Translations under genes and position numbers: made by a program
Assembly (NCBI GenBank): GCA_903837125.1
Contig: CAILTG010000075.1
Span: 1 to 32,664 of the forward strand
Reading direction: 5' to 3'
DNA: 32,664 nt
From: Candidatus Magasanikiibacteriota bacterium
GTDB lineage: Bacteria; Patescibacteriota; Patescibacteriia; Magasanikbacterales; UBA922
Shown here: positions 15,775 through 24,554 of the stretch, piece by piece
Layout of the letters: each line of letters starts with the position of its first letter
Position numbering within the stretch: the first letter of the stretch is position 1
Notes under the pieces: model-generated
Told to the model about the DNA's origin: nothing
Seen by the model: the letters and a program-made list of their open reading frames with translations, nothing else
Database searches by the model: none

Positions 15775-18237
15775 ATGTTAGTAAGTTTTAATTGGCTCAA
15801 ACAATTTGTTAAATTACCAGATTCTGTTACTCCTGAAGAGGTGGCCGATAGATTAATTATGAGTACTGTGGAAGTGGAGGGAGTAAAAAAACAAGGTGAA
15901 AATCTGGAAAATATTGTAATTGGAAAAGTGGTGTCTGAAGAAAAACATTCTGATGCTGATAAATTAAAAGTTTGTAAAGTTGATGTAGGAAATGAGGAAC
16001 TGCAAATTGTTTGTGGTGGTTCAAATGTTTACGCTGGAATGTTGGTGGCTTTGGCCAAAGTGGGTGCAAAAGTGCGCTGGCATGGGGAAGGAGAATTGGT
16101 AGAACTTCAGCCAGCCAAAATTCGTGGAGTGGAATCTTTTGGCATGATTTGTGCATCTTCCGAAATTGGTTTAGCAGAAAAGTTCCCAGTTAAAAATGAG
16201 AAAGAAATTCTCGACTTAAGTTTTAGTAAAACTAAAATAGGTACACCGGTGGCTAAAGCACTTGGTCTGGATGATGTTATTTTTGAAATTGATAATAAAT
16301 CAATGACTAATCGTCCGGATCTTTGGGGTCATTATGGATTGAGTCGTGAAGTGGCAGCACTTTACAAAAAAGAGTTGAAAAAATATCAGCCGGCGAATAT
16401 TAAACCAGGTAAAGGTTTGGCTCTTAAGGTGAAAATTGAAGATACAAAATTGTGTCGTCGCTACATGGGTGTGGCAATTTCAGGAATTAAAGTTGTGCCG
16501 TCACCTGATTGGTTACAGGCAAGGCTTTTGGCTGTTGGTCAGCGGCCTATCAATAATATTGTGGATATTACTAATTATCTAATGTTTGAATTGGCACAAC
16601 CTATGCATGCGTTTGACGTACGCGATTTGGTTGGAGAAAAAGAAGATGAGGTAGAGATTATTGTTCGTCATTCAAAAGACGGAGAAAAATTTACTACTCT
16701 AGATGGTGTTGAGAGGTTGTTGACCGCAGAGATGTTGGTAATTGCTGATAAAGAAAAAACTGTAGCTTTGGCTGGATTAATGGGAGGTTTAAATAGTGAA
16801 ATAAAAAATGATACTACGACTATTGTTTACGAATCAGCAAATTTTGATCCAACAGTAGTAAGAAAAATGTCACAAACATTGGGGTTGCGTACTGAAGGTT
16901 CAACGCGTTGGGAAAAAAATTTAGATCCAAATAACGCTGAATTTGCTCTTAAACGCGCAGTGGAGTTAACTTTGGAATTATGTCCAGGTGCCAAAATAGT
17001 CAGTCAGGTAGTGGATGAGTCAAAATTCAAATTAAACCAAGGACCAATTGTTGTATCTCTTCAATTTATTAATAAAAAGATTGGGGTTGAACTTAAAGGA
17101 AAAGAAATAAAAGTAATTTTGGAACGTCTGGGTTTTGAAGTAGTATTTAAGAATGAGGTTTTTTCAGTTAAGGTACCTAGTTGGAGAGCCACCAAAGACA
17201 TTTCTATTCCTGAGGATATTGTAGAAGAAGTGGCGCGAATTTATGGTTATGGAAATATTCCTACAACTTTGCCAATTGCACCAATTACTCCTGCAGTAAA
17301 AAACAAGTTGAAAGATATAGAAAGGGAAATAAAAGAAATTTTAGTTTTAGAGTTTGGTTTTAGTGAAGTTTATAATTATTCTTTTTTAGCACCAGATTTA
17401 ATGAATAAAATAGGTCTCTCTTTAGAGGATCATTTAGAACTCGCCAATCCGATAGCCAAAGATCGTCCATATTTACGCCATAATCTCTGGCCAAATTTAT
17501 TAGAAAATGCAGAAAATAATTTACATCGCTTTGATAAAGTTAAATTATTTGAAATTGGCAAAGTATTTGTTGGTGAAAAACCAGGTTTAAGAGTTTCACA
17601 AAATAGTGATGAATTATTACCGCGCCAGGATCTAATGCTGGCAATGGTTTATGCTGAAAAAAATGTAGCGGTGCCATTTTATGAATTGTCTGAAGCTTTA
17701 AGTGGTTTAATGAAACGTTTGGGTTATGATTTTCAATTGGAGTCGGCAGTTAATAATGAACAAAAAGATTTGATTGCTCACCATGGTCGGGGAGCTACTA
17801 TTAATGTTTCGGGAGTTGTAATCGGCGCCATTGCTGAATTGCATCCCGTGGCTCAGCATAATTTAGGTATTGAAAGTAGAGTGGCAAGCTTGGAAATAAA
17901 TTTGGATAAATTATTAGAATGTCAAAATAAATCTTTAAATTATCGTCGTTTGTCAGATTATCCAGAAATAGTGCGTGATATTGCTTTTGTGGTAGATAAA
18001 AAAGTAGAACATGCAAATATTGTAAAGAAATTTAAAAAAGTTGATTCATTAATCGTGAATATTGAGTTGTTTGATGTTTATAAAGGTAAAAATCTTTCGG
18101 AAAATAAAAAGAGCCTGGCTTATCATATTATTTACCAATCTAGAGAGCGCACTTTAACTGGTGAAGAAGTGGATAAAGTTCATCAGAAGGTATTAAGTGT
18201 AATTGAGAAAGAATTTAGCGGAGAAATTAGAAAGTAA
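15775..18237 (+). CDS. pheT: Phenylalanyl-tRNA synthetase beta subunit
   Basis: This 820-residue protein is the tRNA-binding and editing partner of PheS. Domains in order: an EMAP/OB tRNA-binding fold (~40-150, with HSDADKLKVCKVDVG and IVCGGSNV); the B3/B4 editing domain (GQRPINNIVDITNYLM and QPMHAFD visible); the B5 domain with PSWRATKDISIPEDIVEEVARIYGY; the core-like domain; and a C-terminal ferredoxin-fold anticodon-binding domain starting near YPEIVRDIAFVVD. Length is normal for bacteria. The start codon is one base after the pheS stop, so they are coupled. No leader-peptide attenuator or T-box was seen ahead of pheS. Confidence 0.95.
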   Translation: MLVSFNWLKQFVKLPDSVTPEEVADRLIMSTVEVEGVKKQGENLENIVIGKVVSEEKHSDADKLKVCKVDVGNEELQIVCGGSNVYAGMLVALAKVGAKVRWHGEGELVELQPAKIRGVESFGMICASSEIGLAEKFPVKNEKEILDLSFSKTKIGTPVAKALGLDDVIFEIDNKSMTNRPDLWGHYGLSREVAALYKKELKKYQPANIKPGKGLALKVKIEDTKLCRRYMGVAISGIKVVPSPDWLQARLLAVGQRPINNIVDITNYLMFELAQPMHAFDVRDLVGEKEDEVEIIVRHSKDGEKFTTLDGVERLLTAEMLVIADKEKTVALAGLMGGLNSEIKNDTTTIVYESANFDPTVVRKMSQTLGLRTEGSTRWEKNLDPNNAEFALKRAVELTLELCPGAKIVSQVVDESKFKLNQGPIVVSLQFINKKIGVELKGKEIKVILERLGFEVVFKNEVFSVKVPSWRATKDISIPEDIVEEVARIYGYGNIPTTLPIAPITPAVKNKLKDIEREIKEILVLEFGFSEVYNYSFLAPDLMNKIGLSLEDHLELANPIAKDRPYLRHNLWPNLLENAENNLHRFDKVKLFEIGKVFVGEKPGLRVSQNSDELLPRQDLMLAMVYAEKNVAVPFYELSEALSGLMKRLGYDFQLESAVNNEQKDLIAHHGRGATINVSGVVIGAIAELHPVAQHNLGIESRVASLEINLDKLLECQNKSLNYRRLSDYPEIVRDIAFVVDKKVEHANIVKKFKKVDSLIVNIELFDVYKGKNLSENKKSLAYHIIYQSRERTLTGEEVDKVHQKVLSVIEKEFSGEIRK

Positions 18238-18239
18238 TT

Positions 18240-18268
18240 TTGCTTGTTAGCTGCTGATGTGTTATAAT
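18240..18268 (+). promoter_or_regulatory. Sigma70-type promoter after pheT
   Basis: TTGCTT (18240-18245) and a perfect TATAAT (18263-18268) are 17 bp apart. The predicted start is near 18275, about 60 bases ahead of ATG 18335. The leader can form an imperfect hairpin (ATTCGCGGG with TTCGTGAAT). An unusually good ribosome-binding site, AAGGAG at 18323-18328, lies six bases before the ATG; most genes in this window have none so clear. Confidence 0.7.
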
Positions 18269-18334
18269 AATTTTGTCTGTTAAATTTTAATCATTCGCGG
18301 GACGTGCTTGTCTTCGTGAATAAAGGAGTGGCTT

Positions 18335-18646
18335 ATGTTAGAAAATAGTAAGGACCTTTTATTTGTGGTGTTGTCTTTGTGTATCTTGTGGTTTACGGTA
18401 TTTTTATGCTGGTTATTATTTCAAGCGGCCAGAGTACTTCGGAATGCCAATAGAATTGTGGAAAATTTAATGCAAAAGTTGGAACTCATAACCGATGCTG
18501 TGGAATTTATTCGTCATAAAGTTGATAGTTTGCATAATACTATGGGTACAGTTAGTGGTATGGTAGGTGGTTTGGTGGAGAAATTTATGGTGAATAAACT
18601 AAGTGAGAAATTGGAAGAGCGCGTGGCGAAAAAAAAGAAGAAATAG
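18335..18646 (+). CDS. Hypothetical small membrane-anchored coiled-coil protein
   Basis: This 103-residue protein has one N-terminal transmembrane helix (~8-32, LLFVVLSLCILWFTVFLCWLLF). It is followed by a helical tail with coiled-coil-like spacing (RNANRIVENLMQKLELITDAVEFI) and a Lys-rich end (KKKKK). This resembles short DUF948-like proteins in layout, but I cannot assign a family. It has its own strong promoter and ribosome-binding site and is closed by a terminator 30 bases later, so it is a single-gene unit, probably well expressed. Confidence 0.75.
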   Translation: MLENSKDLLFVVLSLCILWFTVFLCWLLFQAARVLRNANRIVENLMQKLELITDAVEFIRHKVDSLHNTMGTVSGMVGGLVEKFMVNKLSEKLEERVAKKKKK

Positions 18647-18674
18647 TACTGATTTAGACAGATTAAAACAGAAT

Positions 18675-18701
18675 AAAAAACCACCAGAAGGTGGTTTTTT
18701 T
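18675..18701 (+). terminator. Rho-independent terminator
   Basis: An 11-bp stem (AAAAAACCACC with GGTGGTTTTTT) around the tetraloop AGAA is followed by a seven-T run. It ends the small membrane-protein transcript. The A tract on the other side makes it potentially bidirectional, but no minus-strand gene reads into it. Confidence 0.88.
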
Positions 18702-18706
18702 AGGGG

Positions 18707-18735
18707 TTGATTTTGAATTGGAGATAAGGTAAGAT
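18707..18735 (+). promoter_or_regulatory. Weak candidate promoter for dnaE
   Basis: TTGATT (18707-18712) and TAAGAT (18730-18735) are 17 bp apart directly after the terminator. Each box matches consensus at four positions, so this is tentative. The predicted leader of about 85 bases contains the palindrome at 18770. Confidence 0.35.
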
Positions 18736-18769
18736 ACCCAAGCAAAATAACAAATTTCCAATTTCCAAT

Positions 18770-18781
18770 CATTGATCAATG
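18770..18781. repeat. 12-bp perfect palindrome in the dnaE leader
   Basis: CATTGATCAATG is a perfect palindrome. It is flanked by AT-rich text with loosely inverted AACAAAT and ATTTGTT arms, about 21 and 20 bases away. It lies 47 bases before the dnaE ATG and could be an operator or part of an intergenic repeat; a protein partner is not evident. Confidence 0.45.
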
Positions 18782-18827
18782 ACAAAGTTAAAAATTAACA
18801 TTTGTTATTTGAATTTTGAACTTTATT

Positions 18828-21800
18828 ATGTCTTTTGTTCATCTCCACGTCCACTCTCACTATTCACTCCTAGACGGTCTTCCTCAAATCAAACCTCTGA
18901 TTAAGGCTGTCAAAGATCGTGGATTTAAAGCTTTAGCATTAACAGATTATGGTTCAATGTACGGAGCGATTGAATTTTATCAAGAATGTGAAAAGCAAGG
19001 GATAAAACCAATTATTGGTTTTGAAGCTTATATTGTTTCCGGTAGTCGTTTAGAAAAGGATCCTACTAAGGTTCAGGAAGTTTATCATTTAGTGTTATTA
19101 GCCAAGAATTATCAGGGTTATAAAAATTTGATGGTTTTATCTTCTTTGGGACATCTTGAAGGATTATATAATGGCAAACCGAGGATAGACAATGAAATAT
19201 TAAAAAAATATGCGCAAGATGTAATTTGTTTGTCTGGTTGTATAAAAGGACAGATTCCCAGTTTGTTAAAAAAAGGAGATTATGAAGAAGCTAAAAAATT
19301 AGCCTTGGAATATAAAGAAATTTTTGGGGCTAATAATTTTTATTTAGAACTCCAAGATCATCCCGCAATTGTGGGGCAAGTAGAAGTGAACACAAAAATT
19401 GTTCAATTGGCCAAAGAAACTAATATTCCAATGGTGGTTACTAGAGATGTACATTATCTAAATACTGAAGATGCCGAAGCTCAGGACATTTTAACTTGTA
19501 TTAGAGAAGGTTGGAAAGTGGGACAAATGAATCGGGAGGATTTCCGCCAGATAGATCGATCTCTAAACAGTGAAAAAGATATTTTGTCTCGTTTTCGTCA
19601 TGTAAAAGAAGCAGTGGAAAATACTGGTAAAATTGCGGAAATGGTAGATCTTAAAATTTCTTTGGACGAATGGCACTTTGCTGACGTAGAATTGCCTCTA
19701 GGCAAAACTGCTGATCAAGTTTTAACAGAAAATGCTTGGGAAAATGTTGGTAATTATTATTCACCAGTAACAGAAGAGGTAAAAGAAAGAATTGATTATG
19801 AATTGGATATTATTAAGAAGAAGGGGTATTCTCCTTACTTTTTGTGTGTGGCTGATTATGTTAATTATGCTAAGACACATGGCATAGTGGAAACTACCCG
19901 TGGCTCGGCTGCTGGTTCATTGGTTTCTTATGTTTTAGGTATTACCACAGTTGATCCAGTTAGATTTAAGTTGCCATTTGAACGTTTTTTAAATCCGTAT
20001 CGTCCTTCACCACCAGATATAGATACAGATTTTGCGGACGACCGTCGTGAAGAAATGATTGAATATGTAACGCAAAAATATGGCAAAGATAGAGTGGCCC
20101 AGGTAATTACTTTTGGAACGATGGCTGCTCGGGCAGCGGTGCGCGATGTTGGTCGGGCTCTAGGTTTTTCCTATACTTTTTGTGATCAGGTAGCCAAATC
20201 AATTCCTATGGGTTCTCAAGGTTTTCCAATGACTATTGAAAGAGCTTTAGAAGAAGAACCGGATTTAAAAAAACTTTACGGAGTTAATGCTGATGTAAAA
20301 AAATTAATTGATTTAGCTCAAAGAGTGGAAGGTTGTGCGCGTCATACTTCTATTCATGCAGCCGGTGTAGTTATTTCGCCAACTGCTTTAACTGATTTTA
20401 CTCCAGTACAATATGAAATTGGTGGCACCCGTCTTACTACTCAATATGAATTTCATTCTGTGGAAACTGCTGGAGTTTTAAAGATGGACTTTTTGGGTAT
20501 TCGGAATTTGGCAATTTTAGGAAAAGCAGTGGAATTTGTGGAAAAAACTACTGGTGAAAAAATTGATATTTATAATTTACCACTTGATGATAAATTAACT
20601 TTTGAGATGTTGGCACGTGGTGAAACTATGGGCACTTTTCAGCTTGGTGGATCTGGTATGACGCGTTGGCTTAAAGAACTTCAGCCAACTACCGTGGATG
20701 ATATTATGGCAATGATTGCCCTTTTCCGTCCTGGGCCAATGGCTGTTATTCCAGAATATATTGCTCGTAAAAATGGTAAAAATCCAGTCATTTACTATCA
20801 TCCTAAAATGGAAAAATTTTTGGATAAGTCATATGGTCTTTTGGTTTATCAGGATGATTTGTTGTTTACCGCCATGGAATTAGCAGGTTATGATTGGGTG
20901 TCGGTAGATAAATTTAGAAAAGCTGTGGGTAAAAAAATTCCTGAGGAAATGGCTAAACAGCATGTGATTTTTGTGGATGGGTGTATTAAATACAGCAAAA
21001 TGACCAGAGTAGAAGCAGAAATGATCTGGGGTCTTTTTGAACCTTTTCAAGGTTATGGTTTTAATAAAGCCCATGCGGCTAGTTATGGTATAGTTGCTTA
21101 TCAAACTTCGTACATGAAAGCGCATTATCCAGTGCAATATATGACCGCAGTATTGGTTGCCGAAGCTGGCGACGCGGAAAAGGTTTCAGCTATTGTTCAT
21201 GAATGTGATCGTATGGGTATAGAGGTGTTGCCTCCAGATGTAAATGAAAGTTTTCGCAATTTTGCTATTCCTTTAACCACTCTTCATTCTGCTCAAGAAA
21301 AAGGTTTAGCAGTTCCCAAAATTATTAGGTTTGGGTTGTCAGCTATTAAAAATGTGGGTGAGCATATTTGCGAAATTATTTATCATGAACGCAAAGAACA
21401 TGGATTTTATGAGACTCTAGAAGATTTTTTACAAAGAGTTTCTGATAAAGATTTAAATAAGAAATCTTTAGAGAGTTTAATTCAAGCTGGAGCTCTGGAT
21501 TGTTTTGGTTATGATCGTGGAGTTTTGTTTGCCAATTCTGAAAATCTTTTGTATTTTGTTAAACAAAGCCGCGAGAAAAGTTCTTCCAATCAGCATTCTT
21601 TATTTTCTGGAACCGATATTGCCATTGATTCTAAAGTACTGTTAAAAGATGCGGCAGTTGTTTCTTTGGATGAAAAATTGAAATGGGAAAAAGATTTGTT
21701 GGGGTTGTATCTTTCTTCGCATCCTTTTAAATATTTTCAAGAAGTAATGAATAAGGTGTTAACGCCAATAGCCGATTTGGAAGGGGCAGGGCGCAATCAG

Positions 21801-22331
21801 TGGGTGGTGATTGGTGGAGTAATTGGTTTTTTAAAAAAGAAAATATCTAAAAAAGGCGGCATTATGATGTTTGCCACCATTGAAGATACTACCGGTTCGG
21901 TTGAACTTTTAGTTTTTCCAAAGGCTTATGAAAAAACGCAAAGTGTTTGGCTAGATGGAAATATTGTTTGTGTAGTTGGCCGTACACCAAAAGAAGATGG
22001 AGATAATAAAATTTTTGTAGAAAAGGCTTCGGTGATTACTCAAGAAAATGCTTTACAAATTTGTCATCAATTGTCTTTTGGTTTATCAGTAAAAGATTAT
22101 GCGCCACAGGTTCAAGAAAAGTCTATTTTGATTAAAATGAGTCAAGAGGAATTAAAAAATAATACCGAGGCTTTAAAAAAGTTGTTTCTGGAATTTCCAG
22201 GAGTTTATCAAGTTTATATTCAGGTTGGCAAGAGTACAATTAAGGCCCAATCAGTCGTTGATTGGAATTCTGGAATTTCAGATAAACTGGAAGAGATTGT
22301 TGGGAAGGGAAGAGTGGAAGTGTTTAATTAA
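18828..22331 (+). CDS. dnaE: DNA polymerase III alpha subunit
   Basis: This 1167-residue C-family replicative polymerase begins with a PHP domain (HLHVHSHYSLLDG at 5-17, metal-type histidines retained). The palm carries PDIDTD with Asp399 and Asp401, and the third catalytic Asp is near 554 (KMDFLGIRNL). The fingers, a tandem helix-hairpin-helix region and a C-terminal OB domain (VIGGVIGFLKKKISKKGG, with VFPKAYEK) follow. A beta-clamp-binding peptide QHSLF is at 922-926. The intact PHP metal motif leaves open a built-in proofreading activity. The start is ATG 18828; a TTG four codons earlier is also in frame but less likely. Its stop overlaps the stop of the convergent prs gene. Confidence 0.96.
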   Translation: MSFVHLHVHSHYSLLDGLPQIKPLIKAVKDRGFKALALTDYGSMYGAIEFYQECEKQGIKPIIGFEAYIVSGSRLEKDPTKVQEVYHLVLLAKNYQGYKNLMVLSSLGHLEGLYNGKPRIDNEILKKYAQDVICLSGCIKGQIPSLLKKGDYEEAKKLALEYKEIFGANNFYLELQDHPAIVGQVEVNTKIVQLAKETNIPMVVTRDVHYLNTEDAEAQDILTCIREGWKVGQMNREDFRQIDRSLNSEKDILSRFRHVKEAVENTGKIAEMVDLKISLDEWHFADVELPLGKTADQVLTENAWENVGNYYSPVTEEVKERIDYELDIIKKKGYSPYFLCVADYVNYAKTHGIVETTRGSAAGSLVSYVLGITTVDPVRFKLPFERFLNPYRPSPPDIDTDFADDRREEMIEYVTQKYGKDRVAQVITFGTMAARAAVRDVGRALGFSYTFCDQVAKSIPMGSQGFPMTIERALEEEPDLKKLYGVNADVKKLIDLAQRVEGCARHTSIHAAGVVISPTALTDFTPVQYEIGGTRLTTQYEFHSVETAGVLKMDFLGIRNLAILGKAVEFVEKTTGEKIDIYNLPLDDKLTFEMLARGETMGTFQLGGSGMTRWLKELQPTTVDDIMAMIALFRPGPMAVIPEYIARKNGKNPVIYYHPKMEKFLDKSYGLLVYQDDLLFTAMELAGYDWVSVDKFRKAVGKKIPEEMAKQHVIFVDGCIKYSKMTRVEAEMIWGLFEPFQGYGFNKAHAASYGIVAYQTSYMKAHYPVQYMTAVLVAEAGDAEKVSAIVHECDRMGIEVLPPDVNESFRNFAIPLTTLHSAQEKGLAVPKIIRFGLSAIKNVGEHICEIIYHERKEHGFYETLEDFLQRVSDKDLNKKSLESLIQAGALDCFGYDRGVLFANSENLLYFVKQSREKSSSNQHSLFSGTDIAIDSKVLLKDAAVVSLDEKLKWEKDLLGLYLSSHPFKYFQEVMNKVLTPIADLEGAGRNQWVVIGGVIGFLKKKISKKGGIMMFATIEDTTGSVELLVFPKAYEKTQSVWLDGNIVCVVGRTPKEDGDNKIFVEKASVITQENALQICHQLSFGLSVKDYAPQVQEKSILIKMSQEELKNNTEALKKLFLEFPGVYQVYIQVGKSTIKAQSVVDWNSGISDKLEEIVGKGRVEVFN

Positions 22332-23269
22332 TTTATATCATTTAATGATTTAACGCTTTCATTATTGTGGATTCTTTTAATCATTTCAGCGAAACGATTG
22401 GTTACAGAAACTATTTCACAATCACGTAAGGTACCTGGTTTTTGGGGAATAGTATCAGTAATCACAAAACGTTTTATGGGCGAAGCGTTAAGTTTTTCAG
22501 CTGCTCCTAAACCCAAGTTGGCATGTACCAGAGCTGTTTCTACGCTAATAACGCCGGTATTTTCCAGTAAAAATTTAGTATCGGCAATTAAAGTTCCACC
22601 GCTCAAAGTTTCGTCATCAATAATTAAGGCTTTTTTATTGGCTACCTCACCAATCACTCCTTTAATGATTACTGTTTCATCGTTGCCAATTCTTCTTTTA
22701 TCCATCATGGCCACTGGCAAGTTTAAACCATCAGCGTATCTTTTTACCATTTTTGCCGCTCCAGCATCGCCAGCAATAATTACATAATTGGTTAAATCCC
22801 AATTGGTTTTAAGGTGGTTAATAATGTCTATGGCACCAGTAAGGTGATCACAAGGAATAGAGAAAAAACCTTGAATTTGTGGAGAATGCATTTCCATAAT
22901 TAAAGCCCGGTTGGCCCCAGCTGACTCCAAAAGATCTGCTACTAATCGGGCAGTAATACAAACTCGCGGTTGGTCTTTTTTGTCAGAACGGGAATAAGGT
23001 AAGTAAGGCATTACTGCGGTAATGCGACCAGCCGAGGCGCCACGTAAAGTTCTAATAATAATTAACAACTCCATTAAATCAGAATCACAATTTCGGGTTT
23101 GAGTTTGGATTACAAAAATATCATCACCTCGTACTGGTTCGTCAATAGTAACAAAATGATTACCATTACTAAAAGAAAATAAATTGGATTTTGTTTCGGA
23201 TATTTTTAATTGTTCACAGATTTTTTTTGTAAATTCTTTATGGCTGGAACCGCCAATTATTTTTAACAT
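22328..23269 (-). CDS. prs: Ribose-phosphate pyrophosphokinase
   Basis: This 313-residue enzyme makes PRPP from ribose 5-phosphate and ATP, for nucleotide and NAD synthesis. Visible motifs are EPVRGDDIFVIQT (44-56), the flexible loop YSRSDKKDQPR (92-102), MEMHS with His128, and the PRPP-binding loop LIIDDETLSGGT (215-226), where the usual DTxxTGGT is DETLSGGT. It is the last gene of the minus-strand block holding nadC, whose product consumes PRPP. It is convergent with dnaE, and the two TAA stop codons overlap by two bases with no terminator between them. Confidence 0.93.
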   Translation of the reverse strand: MLKIIGGSSHKEFTKKICEQLKISETKSNLFSFSNGNHFVTIDEPVRGDDIFVIQTQTRNCDSDLMELLIIIRTLRGASAGRITAVMPYLPYSRSDKKDQPRVCITARLVADLLESAGANRALIMEMHSPQIQGFFSIPCDHLTGAIDIINHLKTNWDLTNYVIIAGDAGAAKMVKRYADGLNLPVAMMDKRRIGNDETVIIKGVIGEVANKKALIIDDETLSGGTLIADTKFLLENTGVISVETALVHANLGLGAAEKLNASPIKRFVITDTIPQKPGTLRDCEIVSVTNRFAEMIKRIHNNESVKSLNDIN

Positions 23270-23317
23270 ATAATTTTGTGTAATTAAAAGTTTTCCTTCA
23301 CCCTGTGTGGTTCGGGA

Positions 23318-24493
23318 TTAATTTATTTCCCAGTTGGGGTTGGCTATTAGTTTATTCCATTTAGTGAATTTTTTATTTTTGGCTTGGTAATAACCAGCCA
23401 CAGCGATCATTGCAGCATTGTCCATGCAGTATTTAAAGTCCGGAATTCTTAGTTCACAATTCAGGGGAGTGATTGCTTGAGTTAGCGTATCACGTAATTT
23501 TTTATTAGCAGCAACACCACCACCAATAATAATTGTTTTTGGCTGATGTTTTAAAGCCGCCTTAGTGGTTTTACCAACCAAGACATCAATAATGGCTTGT
23601 TCAAAGCTGGCACAAAAATCGTTGATAGTAATTGGGTTTGGTTGTTGGCCATAAATACCAGCCGGTAAATTGTATGGTAATATTTTTACTGCAGCTAGGT
23701 TATGGTCTCTGAGCCAATAAAGGGCAGAAGTTTTTAAACCGGCAAAACTAAAATCCCAGCCCGAGGCTGGTCCGCCTTTGGCGGAAAAATTATTAAGCAT
23801 TGGTCTTGGAAAATTTATTGCTTGGGGATTCCCAGTTTCAGCGAATTTAGATATTTTTGGTCCACCCGGGTAGTCAAAACCGAGTAGTTTTGCCACTTTA
23901 TCAAAACACTCCCCAGCTGCATCATCTAAAGTGGCACCAATTTTATTATAAATTCCTTGTTTTTTAATTAAAATTAATTCTGTATGTCCACCGCTGGCGA
24001 TTAAAGCTAAAGCTGGGTAGACAAAATCTCGAATCCCCGAAGGGGTGAGAGATCCCTTTTCTGTATTATTAAGATTCATTTTGCTGTTTGCTTTTGTTGT
24101 GGCACGGAAAAGGGATTCCTCGCCATTTGGGCTCGGAATTAGTGGTGAACAAATGTGTCCTTCAATGTGATTGACGCTAACAATCGGCACCTTACATAAA
24201 TAAGATAATGTTTTAGCTGCTTCTACACCTACCAAAAGACCAGTTATTAAACCCGGGCCAGAAGTGACAGCTATACAATCAGGTTTTTGATTATTTAAAA
24301 CCTCTTCGATAAGCGGTAGAATTTTTTCTGCATGCATTCTACCAGCTATTTCCGGAACTACACCGCCGTATTTTTTATGTATTTCAATTTGACTGGCAGT
24401 CTTTTCTGCTAGTATTTTAAAACAGTGGGCTGTTGCTTCAACCAGTGCTACTGAGGTGTCATCACAGGATGATTCAATTCCTAATATTTTCAT
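23318..24493 (-). CDS. tsaD: tRNA threonylcarbamoyladenosine transferase TsaD, with two palindromic inserts
   Basis: This Kae1/Qri7-family protein moves the threonylcarbamoyl group to A37 of ANN-decoding tRNAs. It is universally conserved and usually essential. Motifs: GIESSCDDTS at the start, the metal ligands His109 and His113 in HIEGH, SGGHTEL, GECFDKVAKLLG, FSFAGLKT, GGGVAAN and YCMDNAA with Asp358. At 391 residues it is about 50 longer than usual. The excess is explained by two inserts: residues ~119-157, just after HIEGH, from a ~120-bp palindromic element, and residues 237-246 (SAKGGPASGW) from a 30-bp double hairpin. Removing them restores HICSPL-YPALALIASGGHTEL and NNF-DFSFAGLKT, as in relatives. 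All catalytic motifs are intact, so it is probably functional. No tsaB, tsaC or tsaE is in the window. Confidence 0.95.
   Translation of the reverse strand: MKILGIESSCDDTSVALVEATAHCFKILAEKTASQIEIHKKYGGVVPEIAGRMHAEKILPLIEEVLNNQKPDCIAVTSGPGLITGLLVGVEAAKTLSYLCKVPIVSVNHIEGHICSPLIPSPNGEESLFRATTKANSKMNLNNTEKGSLTPSGIRDFVYPALALIASGGHTELILIKKQGIYNKIGATLDDAAGECFDKVAKLLGFDYPGGPKISKFAETGNPQAINFPRPMLNNFSAKGGPASGWDFSFAGLKTSALYWLRDHNLAAVKILPYNLPAGIYGQQPNPITINDFCASFEQAIIDVLVGKTTKAALKHQPKTIIIGGGVAANKKLRDTLTQAITPLNCELRIPDFKYCMDNAAMIAVAGYYQAKNKKFTKWNKLIANPNWEIN
23756..23785. repeat. 30-bp double-hairpin element in frame in tsaD
   Basis: Two adjacent perfect hairpins are present: CCAGCC-3 nt-GGCTGG (23756-23770) and TCCGCC-3 nt-GGCGGA (23771-23785). 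Read in the tsaD direction, it starts exactly at a codon boundary and supplies codons 237-246, SAKGGPASGW. The transglutaminase copy gives SARGGSALGG in the same phase. The insertion sits immediately before the conserved DFSFAGLKT. Confidence 0.82.
24020..24142. repeat. ~120-bp palindromic element in frame in tsaD
   Basis: Read on the minus strand, the element matches the lemA-htpX spacer element: TAATTCCGA-type left end, GCGAGGAATCCCTTTT, a variable centre, AGAAAAGGGATCTCTCAC, then a TCGAGATT-type right end. Its arms are inverted repeats. It encodes ~39 extra residues (IPSPNGEESLFR ... EKGSLTPSGIRDF) between HIEGH and the conserved YPALALIASGGHTEL, with no stop codon or frame loss. Confidence 0.8.
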
Positions 24494-24554
24494 AGTGTTG
24501 ATTTAAACAGTTTTTTACAGGTAGTGATAGTAAAAGTATTTATTAGTTGGACAT

